Source of the DNA: Methylobacterium trifolii | GTDB lineage: Bacteria > Pseudomonadota > Alphaproteobacteria > Rhizobiales > Beijerinckiaceae | Length of the DNA: 59,488 bases | Assembly: GCF_022179685.1 (NCBI RefSeq) | Contig: NZ_BPRB01000079.1 | Span: 1-59,488, forward strand | Reading direction: 5' to 3' | Shown here: positions 40,709-48,293 of the stretch, piece after piece | Layout: each line of letters starts with the position of its first letter | Position numbering within the stretch: the stretch's first letter is position 1 | Notes under the pieces: generated by a model | Told to the model about the DNA's origin: nothing | Seen by the model: only the letters and a program-made list of their open reading frames with translations | Database searches by the model: none | Program-made: the position numbers and the translations under genes

Positions 40709-41641
40709 ATGCAGGCCGTCCTGAACGCAGCCGTCCCGATCTTCGCGCTGATCCTCGTCGGGTTCCTGTGCGGGCGCCTGGGCGGATTCACCCGCGAGGC
40801 GACCGACAGCATCAACCGCTTCGCCGTCTACCTCGCGCTGCCGGCCCTGATCTTCACCACGATGGCCCGGATCACCCCGGCCGAGATCGGGCAGGTCGGC
40901 TTCGCGGCGGGCTTTGCGGGCGGCATCGCCGTGACCTTCGCCCTCGCTTTCCGGCTCGGGCGGCGGCGCGGCGGCTCGATGGCCGATGCCAGCATCGAGG
41001 GGCTGGACGCGAGCTACAGCAACGTCGGCTTCATGGGCATCCCCCTCTGCCTGCTCGTGTTCGGGCCGGAGGGACTGCCGGCTGCGGTGATCGCCACCCT
41101 GTTCACGGCCTGCGTCCTCTTCCTCACCGCGATCGTCCTCGTCGAGTTCGAGCTGCGCCGGGGCGTCGACCGCCGCAGCACCATACGCCGGGTCCTGCTC
41201 TCGCTGCTGCGCAACCCCCTGTTCCTCGCGCCCATCGCGGGTCTCGGCGCCGGCCTCAGCGGCCTGCCGCTACCGGCGCCGCTGGCGACCGCCGCCACGC
41301 TGCTCGGCGGCGCGGCCTCGCCCTGTGCGCTGATCTGCATCGGCCTGTTCCTCGCCCAGGAGAGCGGGCTGGCCGGCGACCGGCTCCAGATCGGCCTGCT
41401 GGTCGTCCTGAAGCTGCTGTTCCAGCCGGCCGTGACGGCGCTCCTCGTCTTCGGGGTCTTCGACGTACCCCCGCTCTGGGCGCGGGCGGCGGTGCTGCTC
41501 AGCGCGCTGCCGATCGGCTCGGGGCCCTTCACCATCGCCAAGCTCTACGGCCTTCAGGCGGGGGTGACGTCCGGGGCGATCCTGGTCTCGCACCTCGTCT
41601 CCGTCGTCACCGTCTCGGCCCTCGTCGCCTGGCTCGGCTGA
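40709..41641 (+). CDS. AEC family transporter (auxin efflux carrier-like)
   Basis: A 310-aa inner-membrane carrier with about ten helices in two halves. Family features: AVPIFALILVGFLCGRLGGF at the N-terminus, RFAVYLALPALIF, DASYSNVGFMGIPLCLLVFG (conserved N-x-G-F-x-G-I-P) and a matching C-terminal half ending SALPIGSGPFTIAKLYGL. AEC carriers move malate, malonate and other mono/dicarboxylates. It sits inside the acid-degradation cluster, so it probably imports (or exports) the acid used by the ligase or the TPP enzyme. Confidence 0.9.
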   Translation: MQAVLNAAVPIFALILVGFLCGRLGGFTREATDSINRFAVYLALPALIFTTMARITPAEIGQVGFAAGFAGGIAVTFALAFRLGRRRGGSMADASIEGLDASYSNVGFMGIPLCLLVFGPEGLPAAVIATLFTACVLFLTAIVLVEFELRRGVDRRSTIRRVLLSLLRNPLFLAPIAGLGAGLSGLPLPAPLATAATLLGGAASPCALICIGLFLAQESGLAGDRLQIGLLVVLKLLFQPAVTALLVFGVFDVPPLWARAAVLLSALPIGSGPFTIAKLYGLQAGVTSGAILVSHLVSVVTVSALVAWLG

Positions 41642-41665
41642 GCCCATCGGGAAAGGATCACGCCC

Positions 41666-43396
41666 ATGCAGGTCACCGCCGATAGCGTCGCCGCGCTGGT
41701 CGCCAGGTCGCTGAAGGGGCGCGGCGTCGAGCGGGTCTTCGGCCTGTGCGGCGGCCACATTATGCCGCTCTGGATGAGGCTCGACGCGGAGGGCATCGCC
41801 ATCGTCGACGTGCGCGACGAGCGCGCCGCGGTCCACATGGCGCAGGCCCATGCCGAGGTGACGGGCGAACTCGGCGTCGCCCTGGTGACGGCCGGCCCCG
41901 GCATGACGAACGCCGTCACCGGCATCGCCAACGCCCACGTCTCCCGCGCGCCGATCCTGGTCATGTCCGGCACGAGCCCGCGTCCCCAGGAGAATCGCGG
42001 CGGCCTCCAGGACCTCGACCACACGGCGATCGTACGCTCGATCACCCGCTACGCCCGCACCGTGCGCGAGCCGTCGCTGGCGCTCGCCGAACTCGACGAG
42101 GCGATCTCACGGGCGCTCGGCGAGGGCGGTGAGCCGGGTCCGGCCTATATCGACTTTCCCACGGACACCCTGCGCGCGCCCGTGCCGAAGGCCCTGCACC
42201 TGCCCGAGCACCTCGCGCCCCGGCCGCGCTCGCTCCCCCGGCCCGATCCCGAGCGGATCGCCGAGGCGGTCGAAGTGTTGTGGTCGGCCAAGCGGGTCCT
42301 CGTGGTCTCGGGGCGCGGCGCCCGCGGGGCGGGCCCGGAGCTGACCGCCTTCCTCGACCGCCTCGGCGCGGTCTACCTCGACACCGGCGAGAGCCGCGGC
42401 CTCGTGCCCGACAGCCACCCCTCGGTGGTCGCCGCCATGCGCGGCGCCGTGATGGGCGATGCCGACGTCGTCCTCACCGTCGGCCGCCGCCTCGACTTCC
42501 AGCTCGCCTACGGCTCCCCGGCGGTGTTCGGGGACGCGAAGTTCGTGCGCGTCGCCGACATCCCGCAGGAACTGCGCGACAACCGCCGCGGCGCGGTCGA
42601 GATCCTCTCCGCCGTGGGCCCGGCCCTCGGCGCCCTGGTCGAGGCCGCGGGCAATCGCCCATCGGCCGTCGACCGTGACTGGGCGGACACGCTTCGCGCG
42701 GGCCACGAAGGGCGGGCGAGGAAGCTCCGTAGGACGATGGCGGAGACCCCCGCCGGCAGCGACGGCCGCCTCCACCCCAACCAGGTCCTGGCCGCCCTCC
42801 AGGCGGCGATCGGCGAGGACGCCATCGTCGTCACGGACGGGGGCGACTTCCTGAGCTTCGCCCGCGTCGGCCTGTCGGCGCCGACGATGCTCGATCCGGG
42901 CCCGTTCGGCTGCATCGGCGTCGGCGTGCCCTACGGCATCGCCGCGAGCCTGGCGCGGCCGGACAAGACCGTGCTGGTGGCGACGGGTGACGGCTCCTTC
43001 GGCTTCAACGCGATCGAACTCGACACGGCGGCCCGCCACAAGGCCCCGGTGCTGATCGTCGTGGCCAACAACGGCGCCTGGCAGATCGAGGTGCACGACC
43101 AGGCCACGACCCATGGCAAGGTGGTCGGCACCCGGCTCCAGTTCAGCGACCATGCGGCGATGGCCCGCGCCTTCGGCATGCACGGCGAGCGCGTGGAGAC
43201 CGCGGAGGAACTCGGTCCCGCCATCGCCCGCGCCCTCGCCAACCGGCCGGCGCTCCTCGACGTGCTGGTGACGCCCGAGGCCGTCTCCTCGGACGCCAAG
43301 ACCGGCCTCGCCTGGGTCCCCGACCTGCAGCCCCTGGCCGCCTGGGACGAGGCGGAGCGCCGCTGGCGCGGCACGGACGGGACCGAGGCACCGTAG
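41666..43396 (+). CDS. Thiamine-diphosphate-dependent lyase/decarboxylase (acetolactate synthase-like)
   Basis: A 576-aa TPP enzyme of the acetolactate synthase/oxalyl-CoA decarboxylase/2-hydroxyacyl-CoA lyase superfamily. Order: pyrimidine-binding domain with the activating Glu in VDVRDERAAVHMAQAHAEVTG, a central Rossmann domain (KRVLVVSGRGARGAG), then the PP domain with GDGSFGFNAIELDTAARHKA and its Asn-Asn end (VVANNGAWQI). It lacks features needed to name one reaction. With an acyl-CoA ligase and carriers in the same operon, CoA-thioester C-C cleavage or decarboxylation (HACL or oxalyl-CoA decarboxylase-like) is an attractive but unproven reading; an ordinary 2-oxoacid decarboxylase is possible. 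Confidence 0.85.
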   Translation: MQVTADSVAALVARSLKGRGVERVFGLCGGHIMPLWMRLDAEGIAIVDVRDERAAVHMAQAHAEVTGELGVALVTAGPGMTNAVTGIANAHVSRAPILVMSGTSPRPQENRGGLQDLDHTAIVRSITRYARTVREPSLALAELDEAISRALGEGGEPGPAYIDFPTDTLRAPVPKALHLPEHLAPRPRSLPRPDPERIAEAVEVLWSAKRVLVVSGRGARGAGPELTAFLDRLGAVYLDTGESRGLVPDSHPSVVAAMRGAVMGDADVVLTVGRRLDFQLAYGSPAVFGDAKFVRVADIPQELRDNRRGAVEILSAVGPALGALVEAAGNRPSAVDRDWADTLRAGHEGRARKLRRTMAETPAGSDGRLHPNQVLAALQAAIGEDAIVVTDGGDFLSFARVGLSAPTMLDPGPFGCIGVGVPYGIAASLARPDKTVLVATGDGSFGFNAIELDTAARHKAPVLIVVANNGAWQIEVHDQATTHGKVVGTRLQFSDHAAMARAFGMHGERVETAEELGPAIARALANRPALLDVLVTPEAVSSDAKTGLAWVPDLQPLAAWDEAERRWRGTDGTEAP

Positions 43397-43493
43397 ATCG
43401 AGGAACCGGCCCGGTCGTCGTGCGTGAGCGCCGCGCCTCGCGGAAGCCGCGCCACGCCCGGATTCTCTGGAGCCAGAGCACGGCGCTCAGGGC

Positions 43494-43661
43494 CTAGGCG
43501 ATGACGACGGCCGAGACCGCGGCGGCCAGGGTGCGCGTCGACGCCTGGGCGTAGCGCGCCTCCCGTGCCGGGGTTCTGTCGTCGGGGCGGACACCCGAAG
43601 CATCCCGCGACGACGGGCTCCTGGACGTGAGCGGATCGGGTGGGCGGTCCCGGCCATCCAT
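43494..43661 (-). CDS. Very short ORF, doubtful
   Basis: A 55-codon frame beginning 16 bp after the stop of the phospholipid-repair gene on the same strand. It has an Arg/Ser-rich first half and a hydrophobic C-terminus (TLAAAVSAVVIA). No ribosome-binding site and no known family. Listed because it fills a 280-bp convergent gap that otherwise shows only weak hairpins. Confidence 0.15.
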   Translation of the reverse strand: MDGRDRPPDPLTSRSPSSRDASGVRPDDRTPAREARYAQASTRTLAAAVSAVVIA

Positions 43662-43676
43662 CCGCGGCCCGGTCCG

Positions 43677-46600
43677 TCAGGCCGCCTCCTGCGCCTGCGC
43701 CCGCTCGCGGGCGAGCTTGACGACGCCGACCTGGTCGACCTTGCCGGTGCCCAGCATCGGCACCCGGTCCAGCACCACCACCTCGGCGGGGATGGCGATG
43801 TCGGGGGCGCCGCGACCCTTGGCGAAGGTCTGGTAGGCGGCCCGCGTCGCGTCCCTGGCCTCGGTGAACAGCACCAGCCGCTCGCCCTTGCGCGCATCCG
43901 GCACGGCGGCCACCGCGGTCGGGGTCTCGGGCCAGAGTTCGGCCGCGAGCGCCTCGATGCCGGCCAGCGACACCATCTCGCCGGCGACCTTGGCGAAGCG
44001 CTTGGCCCGCCCCTTGATCGCGACGAACCCCTGCGCGTCGATGGCGACGATGTCGCCGGTGTCGTGCCAGCCGTCGGCCGGCGGCTCCAGCACGCCGGGC
44101 TTCTCGGCCCGCAGGTAGCCCATCATCACGTTGGGCCCGCGCACCGAGAGGCGCCCGCCCTCCTCGATGCCGGGGACCGGCTCCAGCCTCCATTCGATGC
44201 CGGGCAGCAGCCGGCCCACCGTGCCGAAGCGGTTGAACATCGGCGTGTTCAGCGCCACCACCGGCCCGCATTCCGTGACGCCGTAGCCCTCCAGGATGCG
44301 CAGCCCGAACTTTTCCGCGTAGGTCTTGCGGGTGGAGTCCTTCACGGCCTCGGCGCCTGCCACGACGTAGCGCAAGGAGCGCAGGTCGTAGTTGTGGGCG
44401 GCCTTCGCGTAGCCGCGCAGGAAGGTGTCGGTGCCGAACAGGACCGTGCTGTTCGAGCCGTAGATCAGCTCCGGCACGATCCGGTAATGCAGCGGCGAGG
44501 GGTAGAGGTAGACCGGCACGCCCGAGACCAGGGGCAGCACCAGCCCCGCCGTCAGCCCGAAGGCGTGGAACACCGGCAGCACGTTGAAGACCTTGTCGGT
44601 CGGCCCGAAATCGATCCGGGCGGCGACCTGTGCGGTGTTGGCGAGCATGGAGCGGTTGGCCAGCATCACGCCCTTGGGCGCGCCCTCGCTGCCCGAGGTG
44701 AACAGGATCGCGGCCGGGTCGCTCCCCTTTCGCGCGACGATGGGCTTTCGCGGAGCGAGCAGGCCGCGGAGCTTGTCGCCCGTGGTCACGGTGGCGCGCA
44801 CGTCCTCCAGGTAGACGAGGTCGACGGCCTCCCTGATGCCCTCGACCAGCGGCCCGAGGCGCCCCTTCTCGATGAAGGCGCGGGAGGTGAGGATCTTCGT
44901 GACCTCCGCCGCCCGGCAGGCCGAGAGCACGTTGGCCGCGCCCGCGGAGAAGTTGATCATCGCCGGCACCCGTCCGGTGGAGGCGAGGGCGAAGAAGGTC
45001 ACGGCCGCGCCGTTGGCGTTGGGCAGCATCACCCCGATCGCCTTGCCCTCCGGGCAGAGCGGCATCAGCTTGCGGCCGAGAATGTTGGCGCCCATCACCA
45101 GGCGGCCGTAGCTGAGGCTGCCGCCGACCGGGTCCTCCAGGGCCGTGCGGCGCCAGCCGTGCTGCGCGCCGGCCTCGATCAGGGCCTCCATCACGCCGCG
45201 GTCGACGTCCGTGGTGCGGTAGACGAGGTCGGACATGATGCCGTAGAGGGCCGCGCCCGCCGCCTGCCGGCGCGCCTTGCCCTTGAGGGCGGGATCGACC
45301 TCCAGGCGGACGGGTGGCATCACCGTCACCGTGACCTTCGGCCACCAGCGGCGGCGGACCTGGGCGCGGGACAGGCGCGAGAAGGCGGTCTTCTCCAGCC
45401 CCTCGATCCGGACCGGCACCACCATCGCCCCGGACTTGTCGGCGATGAGGCCGGCCCCGTCGTAGACCTTCATCAGGCTACCCGTCACCGTCAGCCGTCC
45501 CTCGGGGAAGATGATCAGGGTCTCGCCGCTCTTGACCGCGTTGATCAGGGTGCGGGTGGCGAGCGGCCGGGTCGGGTCCAGCGGCATCGCCTTTGTGACG
45601 CGCAGGAACGGCTTCACCCACCAGCGCTGTGCGATGCCGTGGTCGATGGCGAAGACCGGCTCCTGGTCGAGCAGCGAGAGGGCCAGCGGCGCGTCGAGGA
45701 AGGAGACGTGGTTGAGGGCCACGATGCAGTTCGGCCCGGCCTTCTCGACGTTGTCGAGGCCGCGCACCTCCAGCCGGTAGAAGGCCCGGAACAGGATCGA
45801 GAGGAAATCCCGGAACGGGCTCGTGGGCAGGATGGCGAAGACGACCGCGCCGACGATCAGGTTGAGCACCGCCACCAGGGCCAGCAGGTTCGCCATCGAC
45901 ATTCCGGCGCCCTGAAGCACCGCCAGCGCCAGGGTGCCCGCCACCATGAAGGCGGCCGTCATCACGTTCACGGCGCCGATGACGCGGGCGCGCTTGTCCT
46001 TGTCGGTCCAGGCCTGCACCGCGGCGAAGGACGGCACGATGTAGAGGCCGCCGGCCATGGCGAGGCCGAGGAAGTCGCCGGCCACCCGCAGGCCCGCGCC
46101 GGTGCGCAGGAACTCGAGGGCGCCGATCATCGCACCGGAGGGGGGGCCCGCGTGCGACACGGTCCAGGCGAGGTCGAGGCCGAACAGGCCCATCAGCACG
46201 GCGCCCACGGGCGTCGGCAGCAGCACGATCCGGCCGCTGGCGAGCCACGAGGCAAGCCCCGAGCCCAGGGCGATGCCGATGGAGAACACCGCGAGCAGGA
46301 GGGTGATGACGGTCTCCGAGCCGTTGAACTCGGTCTTGACCAGCACCGGCAGCAGCGACAGCACCACGACGCCGACCAGCCAGAACCAGCTCACGATCAC
46401 CGAGCCGCGCCACAGGCGGGTGTCGCTCCAGAGGTCGCGCAGCAGCGCCACGGTTGAGCGGGCGACGTTGGCGTCGACCTTGAGGTCGGGGGCGCCCTCG
46501 CCGGTCGCCGGGATCATCCGCGCCGAGAGCCAGCACAGCACCGCGAACACCATGATCAGCACGCCGAAGGCGAGGCCGCTGCCGCCCATGGCGCTGGCGA

Positions 46601-47090
46601 GCCCCGCCACGATGGTCCCGAGCAGGATCGCCAGGAAGGTCGCGGCCTCGACCAGGGCGTTGCCGGCGGGCAGTTCCTCGCGGCGCAGGTGATCGGGCAG
46701 GATGCCGTACTTGATCGGGCCGAACAGGGCCGCGATCGTCCCGAACAGCCCGAGCGCCACGAACAGCACCGGCACCGAATGCAGTACGAAGCCGAGCACG
46801 GCCGTGCCGGCCGCGAAGATCTCGGCGAACTTCAGGCGCTTGGCCATCACCGCCTTGTCGTAGCGGTCGGCCCATTGGCCGCCGAGGCCCGACAGGATGA
46901 AGAACGGCCCGATGAACACGGCGCTGGCCAGCGTCACCAGGATGCCGGCGTTGGCGTCGGGCTCCGAGCCGACCTTGAACAGGATCAGGAATGCCAGCGC
47001 GTTCTTGAGGAAGTTGTCGTTGAACGCGGAGAAGAACTGGCACCAGAACAGGGGCGCGAAGCGCCGGGCGGTCATCAGCGAACGGAACAT
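43677..47090 (-). CDS. aas: Three-domain phospholipid-repair protein: LplT-like MFS + PlsC acyltransferase + acyl-ACP ligase
   Basis: A 1137-aa membrane protein. Residues ~1-410 are an MFS flippase with about 12 helices (FFSAFNDNFLKNALAFLILF; DRYDKAVMAKRLK). Residues ~430-620 are a PlsC/LPLAT domain with HX4D as NHVSFLDAPLAL and FPEGRLTVTGS. Residues ~640-1130 are an AMP-binding acyl ligase (AAILFTSGSEGAPKGVM; GYGVTECGPVVAL; WHDTGDIVAIDAQGF). In E. coli, LplT and Aas are two proteins that flip and re-acylate lysophospholipids; here they are one chain. Start ATG 47090 is at the MFS start. It is divergent from the exonuclease gene. Confidence 0.93.
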   Translation of the reverse strand: MFRSLMTARRFAPLFWCQFFSAFNDNFLKNALAFLILFKVGSEPDANAGILVTLASAVFIGPFFILSGLGGQWADRYDKAVMAKRLKFAEIFAAGTAVLGFVLHSVPVLFVALGLFGTIAALFGPIKYGILPDHLRREELPAGNALVEAATFLAILLGTIVAGLASAMGGSGLAFGVLIMVFAVLCWLSARMIPATGEGAPDLKVDANVARSTVALLRDLWSDTRLWRGSVIVSWFWLVGVVVLSLLPVLVKTEFNGSETVITLLLAVFSIGIALGSGLASWLASGRIVLLPTPVGAVLMGLFGLDLAWTVSHAGPPSGAMIGALEFLRTGAGLRVAGDFLGLAMAGGLYIVPSFAAVQAWTDKDKRARVIGAVNVMTAAFMVAGTLALAVLQGAGMSMANLLALVAVLNLIVGAVVFAILPTSPFRDFLSILFRAFYRLEVRGLDNVEKAGPNCIVALNHVSFLDAPLALSLLDQEPVFAIDHGIAQRWWVKPFLRVTKAMPLDPTRPLATRTLINAVKSGETLIIFPEGRLTVTGSLMKVYDGAGLIADKSGAMVVPVRIEGLEKTAFSRLSRAQVRRRWWPKVTVTVMPPVRLEVDPALKGKARRQAAGAALYGIMSDLVYRTTDVDRGVMEALIEAGAQHGWRRTALEDPVGGSLSYGRLVMGANILGRKLMPLCPEGKAIGVMLPNANGAAVTFFALASTGRVPAMINFSAGAANVLSACRAAEVTKILTSRAFIEKGRLGPLVEGIREAVDLVYLEDVRATVTTGDKLRGLLAPRKPIVARKGSDPAAILFTSGSEGAPKGVMLANRSMLANTAQVAARIDFGPTDKVFNVLPVFHAFGLTAGLVLPLVSGVPVYLYPSPLHYRIVPELIYGSNSTVLFGTDTFLRGYAKAAHNYDLRSLRYVVAGAEAVKDSTRKTYAEKFGLRILEGYGVTECGPVVALNTPMFNRFGTVGRLLPGIEWRLEPVPGIEEGGRLSVRGPNVMMGYLRAEKPGVLEPPADGWHDTGDIVAIDAQGFVAIKGRAKRFAKVAGEMVSLAGIEALAAELWPETPTAVAAVPDARKGERLVLFTEARDATRAAYQTFAKGRGAPDIAIPAEVVVLDRVPMLGTGKVDQVGVVKLARERAQAQEAA

Positions 47091-47239
47091 GGCGGTCTCT
47101 CCGGCTGCGCCATGACTGGCCCAGCGCGCGCGGTCAGGTCAAATCTAGGGCATGCCGGCTCAAGGAAGCCTCAACGCGGGTCCCGCGGCGTGCCGGTTTG
47201 AACAGCGTGCAAATTATGCGTTCCGCGACGGCCCGCAAG

Positions 47240-47266
47240 CCGGATTTTGCACGATGTGCAATCCGG
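47240..47266. promoter_or_regulatory. Imperfect palindrome in a divergent promoter region
   Basis: CCGGATTTTGCAC and GTGCAATCCGG flank GAT, giving 11-bp arms with a two-base bulge and a perfect TTGCAC-GAT-GTGCAA core. It lies between the divergent phospholipid-repair (start 47090) and exonuclease (start 47401) genes. Another GTGCAAAT half-site is nearby at ~47207. Candidate operator. Confidence 0.45.
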
Positions 47267-47400
47267 GCGCGGGGCGGGTGTGTCTTCGCACCGTCGGCGG
47301 CGGCCTCGGCCCGGCCGCCGCAAAGGTGGTACAGGCGTTGTCCGCCGCGCTCGCGCAGCGCGCGGTCCGCTCCCCCGGAAGGACGCACCGAGCCGACACG

Positions 47401-48273
47401 ATGACAATCCTGGCGATCGATTTCGAGACGGCCAACGAGCGGCGCGACAGCGCCTGCGCGGTGGGGCTCGCCTGGATCGAGGGCGACCGCATCGTCCGCC
47501 GCGCCTCCCGCCTGATCCGGCCGCCCGAGATGCGCTTCTCGCCGGGCAACATCCGCGTCCACGGCATCCTGCCGGCCGACGTGCGGGACCAGCCGGGTTT
47601 CGCCGAGGCGATGGCCGAATTCCTGCCGGACCTGTCGCGCGGCCTGATCCTCGCCCACAACGCGGGCTTCGACATCGGCGTGCTGCGGGCCTCGCTGGCG
47701 GGCGCTGGCGTCGCCGTGCCGCCGCTGACCTATCTCTGCACCCTCCAGATTTCGCGAAAGGTGTTTCCGGACCCGGCGGGCTGCGGCCTCGGCAAGGTGG
47801 CCGCCCGGCTCGGCATCCGCTTCGAGCACCACGATGCGGGCGAGGACGCCTATGCCTGCGCCGAGATCGCGCTCGCGGCCGCGCGGCAGGCGGGGGCTGC
47901 GGGCGTGGCCGCCCTGCCCCGCGCCATCGGGCTTCCGGTGACGCGGGTGGCCGGCGGCGCGCCCGTCCCGCGCGCGGTGCCGGGGGCGATCAGCGGCCGC
48001 GTGCTGCAGGCGTTGCGGCCGGCGAAGGCGCCAGACCCCTTGCGCTTCACCATGCGCGGCAGCACCGGCAACCGCTACGAAGTCTCCCTGGAAGCCCGGT
48101 CGGGCGGCCCGCAACTGCGCTGCACCTGCATGGCGGGCCGTTACGGAATGGCCTGCCGGCACGTCAAGGCGCTGATGGTCGGCGACGTGACCGACCTGCT
48201 CTCGGAGAACGCGGCGGACCTGGAGACGCTGCACCGGATGCTGGCGGCGGGCGAACGCTCCACCGCCAGCTAG
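47401..48273 (+). CDS. DEDDh 3'-5' exonuclease with C-terminal SWIM zinc finger
   Basis: A 290-aa protein. Residues 1-~165 are a DnaQ/epsilon-like exonuclease with all DEDDh residues: AIDFET (D7, E9), HNAGFD (D91), HHDAGEDA (H144, D149). The C-terminal ~80 residues contain CTCMAGRYGMACRHVKALM (C241, C243, C252, H254), the CxC...CxH pattern of a SWIM zinc finger, usually a DNA- or protein-binding module. A Pro/Ala-rich linker joins them. I chose ATG 47401, where homology starts; the frame opens at 47152. No polymerase genes nearby. Probably a DNA-repair or nucleic-acid-processing exonuclease. Confidence 0.85.
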   Translation: MTILAIDFETANERRDSACAVGLAWIEGDRIVRRASRLIRPPEMRFSPGNIRVHGILPADVRDQPGFAEAMAEFLPDLSRGLILAHNAGFDIGVLRASLAGAGVAVPPLTYLCTLQISRKVFPDPAGCGLGKVAARLGIRFEHHDAGEDAYACAEIALAAARQAGAAGVAALPRAIGLPVTRVAGGAPVPRAVPGAISGRVLQALRPAKAPDPLRFTMRGSTGNRYEVSLEARSGGPQLRCTCMAGRYGMACRHVKALMVGDVTDLLSENAADLETLHRMLAAGERSTAS

Positions 48274-48293
48274 AGCGCCAGGCCAAGGCCGGA

